Below are positions 22,885 through 31,372 of a stretch of DNA of 32,032 nt, one piece after another. The notes under the pieces were generated by a model. It was given only the letters and a program-made list of their open reading frames with translations. It made no database searches and had not been told where the DNA came from. This DNA comes from Gemmatales bacterium (lineage in GTDB: Bacteria; Planctomycetota; Planctomycetia; Gemmatales; HRBIN36), in the NCBI GenBank assembly GCA_025055835.1, contig JANWWR010000141.1:1-32032 (forward strand), in the 5' to 3' direction. Both the position numbers and the translations under genes were made by a program. Within the stretch, counting starts at the first letter, position 1. Every line of letters starts with the position of its first letter.

Positions 22885-25800
22885 CTATTTGGAAATGGCG
22901 CGAAACAGGTCTTGCGCCGAGCCGAGGAACCAGTCGTAAGAACGTCCGCGAAGCGAATCAGCTTGGCCGTCGTCGTTCAAATTGGCTGGATCGAGGAACC
23001 AGTCACCGTTAAGGCGGTCGCCGCTGCCGATGCCCGTCAGATTGGCGATCCGCTGGAGCCGTGGCCGGTCGGACGCCCACTCAGCCAGGATGGCCAGAAG
23101 GGCGGAGTCATTGGCGTCGTGATTCGTGGCGTCGCTTACCAGAATGCTGTCGTCCCGCCCACCGTTGAGAACGTCCCGACCCGGGCCGCCGATGAGCAGG
23201 CTTCGGCCCGTCCCAGCCGTAAGCAAGTCGTCGCCGCCCAGTCCCAGCAATACCGAGGCGTGATTGCCCGCCGTGAGCGCATCGTTGAAGGCGCTGCCGA
23301 CCAGGATTTCCCACTTGCCTTCCAGGCGAAGCGTGTTGCCGCCCCCGATGCGCTGCCTCTGGCCGTTTCGCTGGCCGAGCTCGACCCGGACGCCGTGAGT
23401 CGCCTGGCTGAAATCCAGCTTGTCCTTGCCTCCCACGTCTATGAGCCGAAGGTTCGTTCTCTCGGTTGCCAGCGTGTAGGTGTCGTCGCCGTAGCCGCCC
23501 AGGAGTCGAAGTTCGCTGCCGAAGCGGCCGGAAACCTGAATCACATCGTTGCCATTGCCGGCATGGACGACCAGTGTTTCGATGCCGGTCCAGGAACCGT
23601 TCGGCCCTCGCTCCACCGTCGCGGTTTGTCCGGTGAGGGAGATCACGTCGTTGCCGCTGCCGAGGATGTAGCGGAATACGTCGTTTCGTCCCGATCCGCC
23701 GTGGAAAGTGATTCCTCCCGGCAGGGTGAAATACCCGCCCTGGGCAAGATCGATGGTCAAGCGGTCGGACTTGTTGCTTCCGTTGATCGTGATGGAGTGA
23801 ACATCGGCGATTCGTTGCCGCTCGATCAAACTGCCGTCGCGCTGTCGGATTTCCACCCACTCGCCCTTGCGCAGGATGGTCCAATCCCCGCCGGCTGCGG
23901 GCATGTCCAGGGTTCGATGCAAATGCGGGGTCAGGCCGAAGTTGACGAGCTCCTGCGGACCGACACCCGCGGCGATGACGGCGTGATGGAAGCCGATCGG
24001 GTGCGTGGTCAGCCGATTGGGACCCGACACAACCCGGACCTGATATGCCCCGTCCGGGAGGTTCGAGAAGGCGTAAGTGCCCTCCGGGCCGGTAACGGCC
24101 GACGGCTCGTCGGGGTCGAACTGACCGTTGCCGTTGAGATCGAGATACACCGTCACTCCGGCAAGGCCCGGTTCGCCTCGGATTTCGTTGCCGTCGCGGT
24201 TAACGTCATTAAACACCCGGCCGTTGATCTGGCCGAGCTGGCCATTGACAAAGTTAATCAGGCCGTTTTGAAAGGGGGCTAACGAGAGGTTGATCGACTC
24301 GTTAATCACGCTGTTGTTTAAAAAGATGTGAGTGCCGTTGAGCAGGGAATCGGCAGCAAGCATATCGATAAGGCCGTCGCCGTTGAGATCCCCGAAGGCG
24401 AGGTCGGCAATGCGTGCTCCGGAGATGACATATCGCTCAGTTGGTCGGAAAGCATATTGCCGGTTGCCCAGGTTCGTGTGGAAGTACCAGGGTTGATCGG
24501 TTGGGAGGTTGACTAAATCCAGGCGCAAATCGCCGTCCAGGTCAAGCAGAAAAACCTTGTGATTGGGCCTGTCGGCGTCTTCGAAATAGGTCGAATCGGT
24601 GACCAGGCGACCCTTTCCCGAATTATAATACAGATTGACAAATCCCGGGAAAAAGCTCCCGGTACTCCCCGTGGCTCCGTCGAGCCAGCCGTCGCCGTCG
24701 ATGTCGCCCAGGGCCGCGCCGCCGCCGGTGTTTCCCAGGTTGGACCCAAGCGCGGGAATCCCGGGCCACGGAGCCTTGAAGAAGCCGTGGCCCTGATTGT
24801 AGAGCACGGACGGCAGGCCAGCTTGCACAGGGTCGTAAGCTCCCGAGGCGATGAACAAGTCAATCCAGCCATCCCGGTTGATGTCTCCGGCTGCCACGCC
24901 GCCCGGCATGTCTCCGGAGTCCTGAGTCAGGGTCGTCCAGGAATGATGCGCGGTGTTAAAAATGGCCACGACCAGCGGCGGATTTCCTCCCTGGTCGCCG
25001 ATGTTCTGTCTATAAGTAATAACCCAATCCTCTTTGCCGTCGTTATCCAAGTCGGCGGCCGTCATATAAAACGGGGAGATGCCGGGCGTTTGGATGCCGG
25101 CGTAATGCCTTTGCAACGTAAAGGTCCGATTCCCGTGATTCACGAGGCGATCAAGCCAGCCGTCGGAGCTGAGAACGATCAGATCGGGCCTGCCGGTGCC
25201 GCTGATGTCCACGGCCAGGATGTTGTTGATAAACGGGAAGGACACACCGAACGAGCGGATGTCGGTAAACGTGCCGTCGCCGTTTCCAAAAAAGACGTTC
25301 ACACCCGACACGTTCTCACTGCTGACCCGCCAGGGCGTGGCGAAGTCGAGGTGTCCGTCGCCGTCGAAATCCGCCACGACAATCGCCGTGGCCGGTTCCG
25401 GCGAGGTGTGCGGAATGTTGTTGGACACGAAGGAGGGATTGGCAAAGCGCAACTCGGATTGGAACGGACTCATCTGCCGCCAGCCGGACGGAACGATTTG
25501 CCGCACCGTATAATCGCCCGGCAACAGACCGCTGAAGCTGTAAGTTCCGTCCGAGGCCGAAGTCGTGGTGCGAATGACCTGGCCGTTTTGCAGCAGTTCG
25601 ATGGTCCAGCCTTCCAAGGGAACGGTGTTCGTGTCGAGTCGGCCCTGGACTAACGGATGTCCGGCGACCGAGCCGGTCACTCTGCTGTACGGCACCACGC
25701 CGAAGTCCTGATGCAGGATTTGAGGGTAGGGGTCGTCCTGCGTCGGGGCGATGGTTGCCGTGTAGGTGCCGGGCGGAATCGGCGTCGGTCCGGACTGGAA

Positions 25801-28800
25801 GTAATCCACCTGGGGCAGAAGCGTGACGGTGTAGGTGCCCGGCGACACTGCGTAAAACGTGTAACTGCCGTCGGGGGCGGTGTAGGCCGTGGCGACGTCC
25901 GTGCCATTGCTGCTCAGCGTAACGGTCCAGCCCTGTTGGCCCGGTTCGCCGTCATCGCGCTGGCCGTTCATGTTCACGTCGGCATAGACCATGCCGCTGA
26001 TCGAGGGCAGCTTATATAACCCAAAATTAATGTTCGAGAAGCCGCCCTGATACTGAAAGTGGACCGGATTCGTATTGCCCTGGACGGGAGCCAGGATGTA
26101 GCCATAGGGGATTACGATGCCGACCGCGTAGTTTTGTCCGCTGGCAAGGTTATAAAAGGAATAATATCCGACCGGGCCAGTGACCGTGCTGGGATCAATG
26201 CCCGGATCATAGACATTATTGTTGTTGGAATCCAAGAACACCGTGATGCCGGGGACTCCCGAGTTGCCGTGTCCCGGGGCCACATCGGTGACGTAGCCCG
26301 ACAGCGGGGGATTGGCGGTCATCGGGCCAGTATAGGCAGAGGTCACCGGCGGATTGACCCCGTCGTGGATAACCGCGTAAACATAGTACGGCAACGGCAA
26401 CAGCCCCGTGAGGTTCCACGTGGTCGGGATGACGTATTCCTTGGTCTGCGAGTCGAAGTGAGCGTTGGCCAGCGGCAGATTCTGCGCCCCGGCGATGGGC
26501 ACGCCGTCGTAGCCCTGGTTGTCGGAGTCCACGTATAACGACACGGTGGCCAGCGGCACCAGGGCATTGTCGGCCTTGGCCCGGATCTCGATCGGCACCG
26601 CTCCGAAGCCGTTCAAAGGCAAAGCCGACAAGACCGCCTGCGGCTTCGCATAAAACACCTGCGACGTGAACTTCGGGGGCGTTGAGTATTGGTTGACCCC
26701 CGAACTGATGAGCGTGAGTTGATACACGCCGGATGCGATCGGGGTGAATTCATCGGCTCCGACGATCTGCACATAACGGGCGGTGGGCTTGCTCTGGTTG
26801 GTGATGACGGAAATGCCGTTGGCCGACGAAAACTGGCTCTCCGGAATGGTCTTGCCGTTGGGCAACGTGACCGCCAATTGCTGCTTGCCTCCCGGCGTGG
26901 GCCATTTCACGCCCATGACCAGTCGGGTCGCCCCGGCGGGCACGGGAAAGTTGCTCGAATACTCAAACTGCGTCGGTGCTCGCTGGCGCGTCTCGTCCTT
27001 GATCCCGTCGATGTCATCCGAACCGATGACCGAGACGTGCCCCGTGAAATCCACCTTGACGCCGATTTCCACGTCGTCCACGAGCAGATCAATGTCCGTC
27101 CACGCCGCCACGAAGCTGTGGGACAGGGACTGATTGGGCCGATAGACAAAAGCGAAATCCACTCCAGCGATTTCATCCCCGCCAATGAAGGGGATGAAGT
27201 CGGGCACATTCACGGACGCCTCGCCGCGGAAGAAGATTTCCTCCTCTCCTGAACCGACGCGAATGTCCAGCGTGGCCGTGATCTTGAAGGTGCCGTCGAA
27301 CCAGTCCACCTCGAAGTCAGCCCGATAATCGTTTTCCGACCAGTTGAGATCGACGGTGACTTGTCCCTTGGCCAGCAAGGCCTCGGTCGTGCCATCCGCA
27401 GGATTGGTCCAGGCCCCGATGTAGAACGTGCCGCCCAGCTCCAGGTGGTTGCGGTCCACGCTGAACTCGCCGGTGGCCTTGAACAGCGACACTTCCGCCT
27501 TGCCGAACAACTCCAGCTTCGGCCCCCAGGTGATGGTCACGGAACCGGCGACGTACAGATCGGAAGGCTGGGTAAAGTTCTTGATCTCGGCGTCGATGCC
27601 GGTGATGAACACTCCCGTTTCTCCCACGGGAATCTGCACTCCGTGCTCGGCGATCTTGATGCCGTTGAGTTGGCCGTTGCGGATGTCGATCTCCATCGCA
27701 AGTCCTTTGTCCGCGACGGGCAGCCACAACGACCCACCGAACTCCACTTCGATGTCGCTGTCTTGTTTCGAATAGGCCACGACCAGATCATCGAGGACGA
27801 ACGCACCCAGAAACACGTCGTCCAACTCGATCCGCAAATCGTCGATCTGCACGCTGCCATTGTGGATGAGAATCCCCGGATGGCCGGCGGCTCCCAGCGT
27901 GGCCGTGGCGTTGAAGAAGAACGGCACACGCAAGGTGCCGGTGATGGCATAAGTGCTGTCGGACTGGTAGGTCAGGGTCAGATTAGAATCGTAGGACAGC
28001 GGCCCCAGTTGGAAATTGCTGGGAATGGCCATGCGGATGGTGGTGAATGCTCCGCTGTTGCCGTCGATCACCATACCCGGATCGCTATCGTCCCCAAAGG
28101 TTCCGTTGAGCGATAGCTCGTCGAGGTTCAGCCAGCCCTCACCGTAAGCTTCCCAGCGATGGAGCTGCGGATTGTAGGAGATCGTGGGCACTCGAAAGTT
28201 CAGCGGCAGGCCGAACACCACCATGGGGTTGTCTGTGTTGACGGCGAGGGAGACAACCGCTCCGCCTTCCAAGATCAGGCCGGGTTCCGGCCGCGTGCCC
28301 AGATTGTAGGCCGTGGAAGCTATGCCCCCATCCGCCGAGTACAGCCCCATCGGCCCGTAAGCCACGAAGCGGCCGCTGTTGGCGTCGAAGGCGAGGGCCA
28401 GGCCGGGGCTGGGATCCATCGCCAAGCCGAATACCGTGAAGCGATGGTTCGGCCCGGTGGCTGAGACATTGGCGGTGTAGGTGCCCGGCAGACTGATGCC
28501 GGTGTCGTTGAGCGTGATGAAGAAGCTCTCGCTGACAGGAGCGACGAAACCGACCAGCTGGTTAAAGGAAAACCGGCCTTGCAGTTGGACCACGCTGTCC
28601 GAGGTGCTGCCGCCATCGGGATTGTTCAGAATCAGCGTATCCGGGACGAAGTTGGCCGTGAAATTGGCCCCGTTACCTTGGTGGAAATCGACGGTCAGAG
28701 CGTCGCTCAGCGTCGCCCCGGAACCCACCAGGTCGGACACGGTGAATGTCGCCGTCCCTTGCCAGAGGGCCACCTGGGCCGGCGTCGGCTGAATGATGGA

Positions 28801-29112
28801 GATGATCGAGCCGTTGACGTCGAAGGTTGACCCCCCGTCGGCGAAGGCCACCGAGCCGTTGATCTGTACCAGCGGTCGGAAGTCCTCGCCCTGCGTGGGG
28901 GCCAGGCCAAGCTGCACGACGCCGTTGGCGGAGTAGTCGGGACCGGTGTTGAAGTCGCCGAAGAACTGAAGCGGCCCAAGCGTCACCGCCGAGGCGGGTA
29001 CCAGGCGATCCTCGAGTAATTCAAGCTGGAGCCGACGAAAAGCAGGGGGACATTGGCGACGCAGTCCGAGCCCGGACCGCCGCCGTTGGGGGCGCTTCCA
29101 GGTGCGAAACAT
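22885..29112 (-). CDS. Giant planctomycete surface protein (SdrD-B, FG-GAP, RTX)
   Basis: A 2075-residue secreted protein. The N-terminus is Arg-rich with LELLEDRLVPA at 30-40, a short motif found at the start of many Gemmata-type exported proteins. Residues about 45-900 are beta-rich and unrecognised. Four SdrD/Cna-B-like domains lie near 935-1010, 1036-1105, 1145-1215 and 1628-1705, with marks such as DVNMNGQRDDGEPG and DGSYTFYAVSPGTYTV. FG-GAP/VCBS calcium-type repeats fill about 1238-1592 (DFDGDGHLDF, GDINRDGWIDLF, GDIDGDGWLDG, GDLNGDGLIDM). Haemolysin-type GGxGxD-like repeats follow at about 1785-1990 (GSGNDVISL, GNGNDVIQV, GLGGDDLLTAG, GGPGRDVLNGG). A conserved-looking tail, LLAILAEWASDR to DWFLGSAQD, closes it. 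It probably acts in adhesion or the cell surface layer. GGAG lies nine bases before the ATG. Confidence 0.9.
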   Translation of the reverse strand: MFRTWKRPQRRRSGLGLRRQCPPAFRRLQLELLEDRLVPASAVTLGPLQFFGDFNTGPDYSANGVVQLGLAPTQGEDFRPLVQINGSVAFADGGSTFDVNGSIISIIQPTPAQVALWQGTATFTVSDLVGSGATLSDALTVDFHQGNGANFTANFVPDTLILNNPDGGSTSDSVVQLQGRFSFNQLVGFVAPVSESFFITLNDTGISLPGTYTANVSATGPNHRFTVFGLAMDPSPGLALAFDANSGRFVAYGPMGLYSADGGIASTAYNLGTRPEPGLILEGGAVVSLAVNTDNPMVVFGLPLNFRVPTISYNPQLHRWEAYGEGWLNLDELSLNGTFGDDSDPGMVIDGNSGAFTTIRMAIPSNFQLGPLSYDSNLTLTYQSDSTYAITGTLRVPFFFNATATLGAAGHPGILIHNGSVQIDDLRIELDDVFLGAFVLDDLVVAYSKQDSDIEVEFGGSLWLPVADKGLAMEIDIRNGQLNGIKIAEHGVQIPVGETGVFITGIDAEIKNFTQPSDLYVAGSVTITWGPKLELFGKAEVSLFKATGEFSVDRNHLELGGTFYIGAWTNPADGTTEALLAKGQVTVDLNWSENDYRADFEVDWFDGTFKITATLDIRVGSGEEEIFFRGEASVNVPDFIPFIGGDEIAGVDFAFVYRPNQSLSHSFVAAWTDIDLLVDDVEIGVKVDFTGHVSVIGSDDIDGIKDETRQRAPTQFEYSSNFPVPAGATRLVMGVKWPTPGGKQQLAVTLPNGKTIPESQFSSANGISVITNQSKPTARYVQIVGADEFTPIASGVYQLTLISSGVNQYSTPPKFTSQVFYAKPQAVLSALPLNGFGAVPIEIRAKADNALVPLATVSLYVDSDNQGYDGVPIAGAQNLPLANAHFDSQTKEYVIPTTWNLTGLLPLPYYVYAVIHDGVNPPVTSAYTGPMTANPPLSGYVTDVAPGHGNSGVPGITVFLDSNNNNVYDPGIDPSTVTGPVGYYSFYNLASGQNYAVGIVIPYGYILAPVQGNTNPVHFQYQGGFSNINFGLYKLPSISGMVYADVNMNGQRDDGEPGQQGWTVTLSSNGTDVATAYTAPDGSYTFYAVSPGTYTVTLLPQVDYFQSGPTPIPPGTYTATIAPTQDDPYPQILHQDFGVVPYSRVTGSVAGHPLVQGRLDTNTVPLEGWTIELLQNGQVIRTTTSASDGTYSFSGLLPGDYTVRQIVPSGWRQMSPFQSELRFANPSFVSNNIPHTSPEPATAIVVADFDGDGHLDFATPWRVSSENVSGVNVFFGNGDGTFTDIRSFGVSFPFINNILAVDISGTGRPDLIVLSSDGWLDRLVNHGNRTFTLQRHYAGIQTPGISPFYMTAADLDNDGKEDWVITYRQNIGDQGGNPPLVVAIFNTAHHSWTTLTQDSGDMPGGVAAGDINRDGWIDLFIASGAYDPVQAGLPSVLYNQGHGFFKAPWPGIPALGSNLGNTGGGAALGDIDGDGWLDGATGSTGSFFPGFVNLYYNSGKGRLVTDSTYFEDADRPNHKVFLLDLDGDLRLDLVNLPTDQPWYFHTNLGNRQYAFRPTERYVISGARIADLAFGDLNGDGLIDMLAADSLLNGTHIFLNNSVINESINLSLAPFQNGLINFVNGQLGQINGRVFNDVNRDGNEIRGEPGLAGVTVYLDLNGNGQFDPDEPSAVTGPEGTYAFSNLPDGAYQVRVVSGPNRLTTHPIGFHHAVIAAGVGPQELVNFGLTPHLHRTLDMPAAGGDWTILRKGEWVEIRQRDGSLIERQRIADVHSITINGSNKSDRLTIDLAQGGYFTLPGGITFHGGSGRNDVFRYILGSGNDVISLTGQTATVERGPNGSWTGIETLVVHAGNGNDVIQVSGRFGSELRLLGGYGDDTYTLATERTNLRLIDVGGKDKLDFSQATHGVRVELGQRNGQRQRIGGGNTLRLEGKWEILVGSAFNDALTAGNHASVLLGLGGDDLLTAGTGRSLLIGGPGRDVLNGGRDDSILVSDATNHDANDSALLAILAEWASDRPRLQRIANLTGIGSGDRLNGDWFLDPANLNDDGQADSLRGRSYDWFLGSAQDLFRAISK

Positions 29113-29536
29113 CGATTGGTCTCCGCTCGCCGGGAACTTCTGGTTCCGTCGGTCAGTTCGGAAGGGAAACCAGCATCGGCGAGCGTGATATGCCTGGAGG
29201 CCCTACCGGATTGACGTCAGGGTGTCAGGGGTTCACCAGTTTAGAAAATCAGTAGAGCATGGCTCGAATTGCCTGTCAAGATTCTGCCTGCCTGGGTTGT
29301 CGAGCCTATGCAGACAACATGGACTTCCTACGTCGCCGGTCTTGTTTTGGATCGTTGGCAGTTGGCTTGACACCTGCTGCGGCCCGGCGTATAGGCCCGT
29401 CCTCCGACACCTGAAACGTCCGAAGTCTGGTTGGCGATGCAAAATGCGGCAAAGGGGAAGCCTGCCGCGGCTCGCACGCGGACTTACGGTTTTGTTAAGG
29501 TTCGGGTTCGGATGAGCGGGGCACTGGGAATCGCTG
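29113..29536. other. Divergent intergenic region
   Basis: 424 bases between the giant gene and the MazG-like gene, holding the promoters of both. Apart from the plus-strand promoter at 29367-29395, I see no gene or repeat. Short open frames here have no ribosome site and look like chance. Confidence 0.5.
29367..29395 (+). promoter_or_regulatory. Sigma-70-type promoter for the MazG-like gene
   Basis: A consensus TTGACA (29367-29372) and TATAGG (29390-29395) are 17 bases apart. Transcription would start near 29402, leaving an untranslated leader of about 135 bases before the start codon at 29537. The -35 box is perfect and the -10 matches at four of six positions. Confidence 0.65.
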
Positions 29537-29887
29537 ATGCCGGACGATGCCACGACCCTTCATGAGTTGCGGCGACGCATGGCTGAGTTTGTCGCCGAGC
29601 GCGACTGGGGCCGATTCCACAGTCCGAAGAACCTGGTCATGGGTCTGGCGGTCGAGGCGGCTGAACTCATGGAGCATTTCCTGTGGATGGAGAACGCCGA
29701 GTCGTTCGCCGTCGCTCAGGATGCCCAGCGCTTGACCGCCATCGGAGAGGAAATGGCCGACGTGGCGTGTTACCTCCTGGCGTTGGCCAACGTCCTCGGT
29801 ATGGACCTCAGCGACGCGATCGTGGACAAACTGGCCAAGAACGCAACCAAGTACCCGGTCGAACGCTACCGGGGGCGGTACCAGTGA
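29537..29887 (+). CDS. MazG-like nucleotide pyrophosphohydrolase
   Basis: A 116-residue, all-helical enzyme of the MazG/dCTPase-like group, which hydrolyses (d)NTPs to NMP and pyrophosphate and cleans the nucleotide pool. Magnesium ligands are visible as the EAAELMEHF helix (ExxE pattern, about 40-44) and EEMADVACYLLALANVLGMD (E, E and D around 72-76). RFHSPKNLVMGLAVEAAEL fits the family, and the C-terminus has the usual NATKYPVERYRGRY. The size suggests a single-domain form. The stop codon overlaps an ATG at 29887 that opens a short 25-codon frame, probably not a gene. A terminator candidate lies 200 bases downstream. Confidence 0.88.
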   Translation: MPDDATTLHELRRRMAEFVAERDWGRFHSPKNLVMGLAVEAAELMEHFLWMENAESFAVAQDAQRLTAIGEEMADVACYLLALANVLGMDLSDAIVDKLAKNATKYPVERYRGRYQ

Positions 29888-30373
29888 TGGGGATGGACTG
29901 GGAGGCAATGACGGCTGCCGGGAGCATGGCCCGGCTCGGGCTGGAGGGAGAATGGGGAGCTTGAAAAAGTTCTCCGGGCATCAAATTTTTCATTTGCATC
30001 TGCCCGCGAGGCCGTCTAGGTTACGGCTTTCCCGATCCGAAGTCTCCGTGATGGCCGCACTGGTACCCGGTCAGGACGACCGCGGTTCAGGGAACGGATT
30101 CCCTGTTTGTTCGACCCGCCTTTGGCCGAAAGGTATCAGAAGACGGGCTGGGCTTGAGACGCAATCGGGGTGTTGCTACCATGCGGCCCGCTAAACGGGA
30201 GGCGATGCCTGACGACCAAGGAGGGGGAAGAGCCGAATCGGCCCGGTCCCCGGCAGCGATCCTGACCCGTGTGACCCGCAAAAGAGGGATGGACAAGGGA
30301 AGGTCCCAGAGAAGTCGGCAAGCACGGTCGCCGTCGCCGACGGACGGCCGTGAAGCACAGGGAAGGAGTCCTC
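29888..30373. other. 486-base intergenic region with several hairpins
   Basis: No secure gene. A short 25-codon frame starts at 29887. Hairpins are present at 29982-30005 (GGGCA/TGCCC with AT-rich inner pairing), 30088-30105 (terminator candidate) and 30323-30352 (CACGG/CCGTG with an inner CCGTC/GACGG), the last lying 21 bases before the rimI start codon. The long stretch between the terminator and rimI may be a structured leader. Confidence 0.4.
30088..30111 (+). terminator. Intrinsic terminator candidate downstream of the MazG-like gene
   Basis: CAGGGAA (30088-30094) pairs perfectly with TTCCCTG (30099-30105) over a CGGA tetraloop, followed by TTTGTT. The stem and partial T-run suit an intrinsic terminator, although it lies 200 bases after the stop codon. 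Confidence 0.5.
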
Positions 30374-30907
30374 ATGCAGACGGGTCGTACGGAACGCGAG
30401 ATGCTTCGCGTCCATATTCGCTGGATGATCCGCCGCGACATGCCCGAGGTGCTCCGCACCGAACAGGCCAGCTTCGAGCAGCCCTGGACGGAGGAGAACT
30501 TCCTGCATTGCCTGCGTCAACGCAACTGCATCGGCATGGTCGCCGAGCATGGGGACCAGATCGTCGGCTACATGATCTACGAGCTGCACAAGACCAAGCT
30601 GCACATCGTTAACCTGGCCGTGCATCCGGCGGCCCGGCGCATGGGCGTCGGTTCACAGATGGTGGCCAAGTTGATCAGTAAGTTGTCGAGCCATCGTCGC
30701 ACCCGCATCACCCTGGAAGTGCGGGAGACCAATCTGCCAGCCCAATTGTTCTTCCGGGGCCAGGGGTTCCTGGCCAAGCGTGTTCTGCGGAACTACTACG
30801 AGGACACCGGCGAAGATGCCTACCTGATGCAATACCAACTCCCCGGCGCACCGGTGGAAGAACCCGAGGAAACCCCAAACCGCCTCGCGCAATACGAGGA
30901 TTTGTGA
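30374..30907 (+). CDS. rimI: Ribosomal-protein-alanine N-acetyltransferase (RimI-like)
   Basis: A 177-residue GNAT acetyltransferase. The core has MIRRDMPEVLRTEQASFEQPW at the front (read as the RimI-typical E-x-x-SF-x-x-PW), IVGYMIYELHKTKLHIVNLAV, the acetyl-CoA loop RRMGVGSQM (R-x-x-G-x-G), LEVRETNLPAQLFFRGQGF and the YYEDTGEDAYLM end, all typical of RimI, which acetylates the N-terminal Ala of ribosomal protein S18. GGAAGGAG lies six bases before ATG 30374, which decides the start; a longer upstream reading is unlikely. About 25 residues at the C-terminus (from GAPVEEPEE) are an acidic tail of no known role. A generic GNAT role on another protein cannot be excluded. Confidence 0.88.
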   Translation: MQTGRTEREMLRVHIRWMIRRDMPEVLRTEQASFEQPWTEENFLHCLRQRNCIGMVAEHGDQIVGYMIYELHKTKLHIVNLAVHPAARRMGVGSQMVAKLISKLSSHRRTRITLEVRETNLPAQLFFRGQGFLAKRVLRNYYEDTGEDAYLMQYQLPGAPVEEPEETPNRLAQYEDL

Positions 30908-30960
30908 TTGGGAGCTTTGCAACACCCTTGAACGCGGATGCTTCACTCCGGGCTCCATCG

Positions 30961-31027
30961 CCTCAGAAACCCGAAGCGTCAGCGAGGGTACCCCTGCCCT
31001 CAGAAACCCGAAGCGTCAGCGAGGGTA
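30961..31027. repeat. Two 30-bp perfect direct repeats, 7 bp apart
   Basis: CCTCAGAAACCCGAAGCGTC followed by AGCGAGGGTA occurs at 30961-30990 and again at 30998-31027, with only CCCCTGC between. Its core CCCGAAGCGTCAGCGAGGG is, as I recall, a dispersed intergenic repeat of Gemmata-type genomes. Two copies are too few, and the spacer too short, for a CRISPR array. Confidence 0.8.
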
Positions 31028-31041
31028 GAAACCAGGCACCC

Positions 31042-31057
31042 GGGCACTCACGTGCCC
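31042..31057. repeat. Palindromic hairpin (6-bp stem)
   Basis: GGGCAC at 31042-31047 and GTGCCC at 31052-31057 form a perfect stem with loop TCAC. It immediately follows the direct repeats, and its right arm leads into CCCGCTCGCC (31056-31065), which pairs with the next element. Confidence 0.65.
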
Positions 31058-31093
31058 CGCTCGCCTTTCTCGTCGTTGTGCAAGTGCGTTCAC

Positions 31094-31125
31094 GGCGAGC
31101 GGGAAGCGTAAGCTTCCCGGTCGCC
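31094..31125. repeat. REP-like palindrome (13 bp with one mismatch)
   Basis: GGCGA at 31094-31098 pairs with TCGCC at 31121-31125, and CGGGAAGC at 31100-31107 pairs with GCTTCCCG at 31112-31119, across a GTAA loop and one G-G mismatch. Its left arm is also the exact complement of 31056-31065, so two alternative foldings exist. This resembles REP or BIME elements. Confidence 0.7.
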
Positions 31126-31240
31126 TGAACTGAAGCATTTCCTCCCAGAGGAGTGCTGTTCGAACACCCCAGAGGGCAGCCACTTTGACTGCCGCCTCGA
31201 AAGCCACATCCCCATACCGAAAATTTACACCTTTACACGA

Positions 31241-31273
31241 TTGACATTCCCTCAAGGCCGGTTACGCTAGCGT
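31241..31273 (+). promoter_or_regulatory. Promoter boxes with a 10-bp dyad over the -10
   Basis: TTGACA at 31241-31246 is followed after 16 bases by TACGCT (31263-31268), a fair sigma-70-type pair. ACGCTAGCGT at 31264-31273 is a perfect palindrome that covers the -10, as a repressor site would. The start codon of the next gene is 99 bases downstream. Confidence 0.45.
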
Positions 31274-31372
31274 CCGGTTCTGATCGATACCCGTCATCCT
31301 TGGGCAGTGCATTTTCCGCTAGACCATTTTGGAGTCTCTCTCCGACAAGCTTCAGCCCATCAGGAGAAAGTC

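Larger units (their letters stand above)
30908..31372. other. Repeat-rich intergenic island
   Basis: 465 bases between rimI and the right-edge gene. It holds a 30-bp direct repeat pair, two strong palindromes, a longer inverted repeat linking them, a promoter-like pair of boxes and a 10-bp dyad. A 74-codon frame across it translates the repeats (it contains ETRSVSEG) and is not considered a gene. Confidence 0.6.

Noticed and set aside
22912..24282. A 456-codon frame on the plus strand across the giant gene.
   Set aside because: It has low-complexity composition with no domain; the minus strand encodes regular calcium-binding repeats.
29887..29964. A 25-codon frame coupled to the MazG-like stop.
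   Set aside because: It is too short to judge and has no independent support.
30961..31027. A CRISPR array.
   Set aside because: There are only two repeats, the spacer is 7 bases, and there are no cas genes.
30904..31128. A 74-codon protein containing ETRSVSEG.
   Set aside because: It is made by translating the intergenic repeat and starts inside the rimI end.
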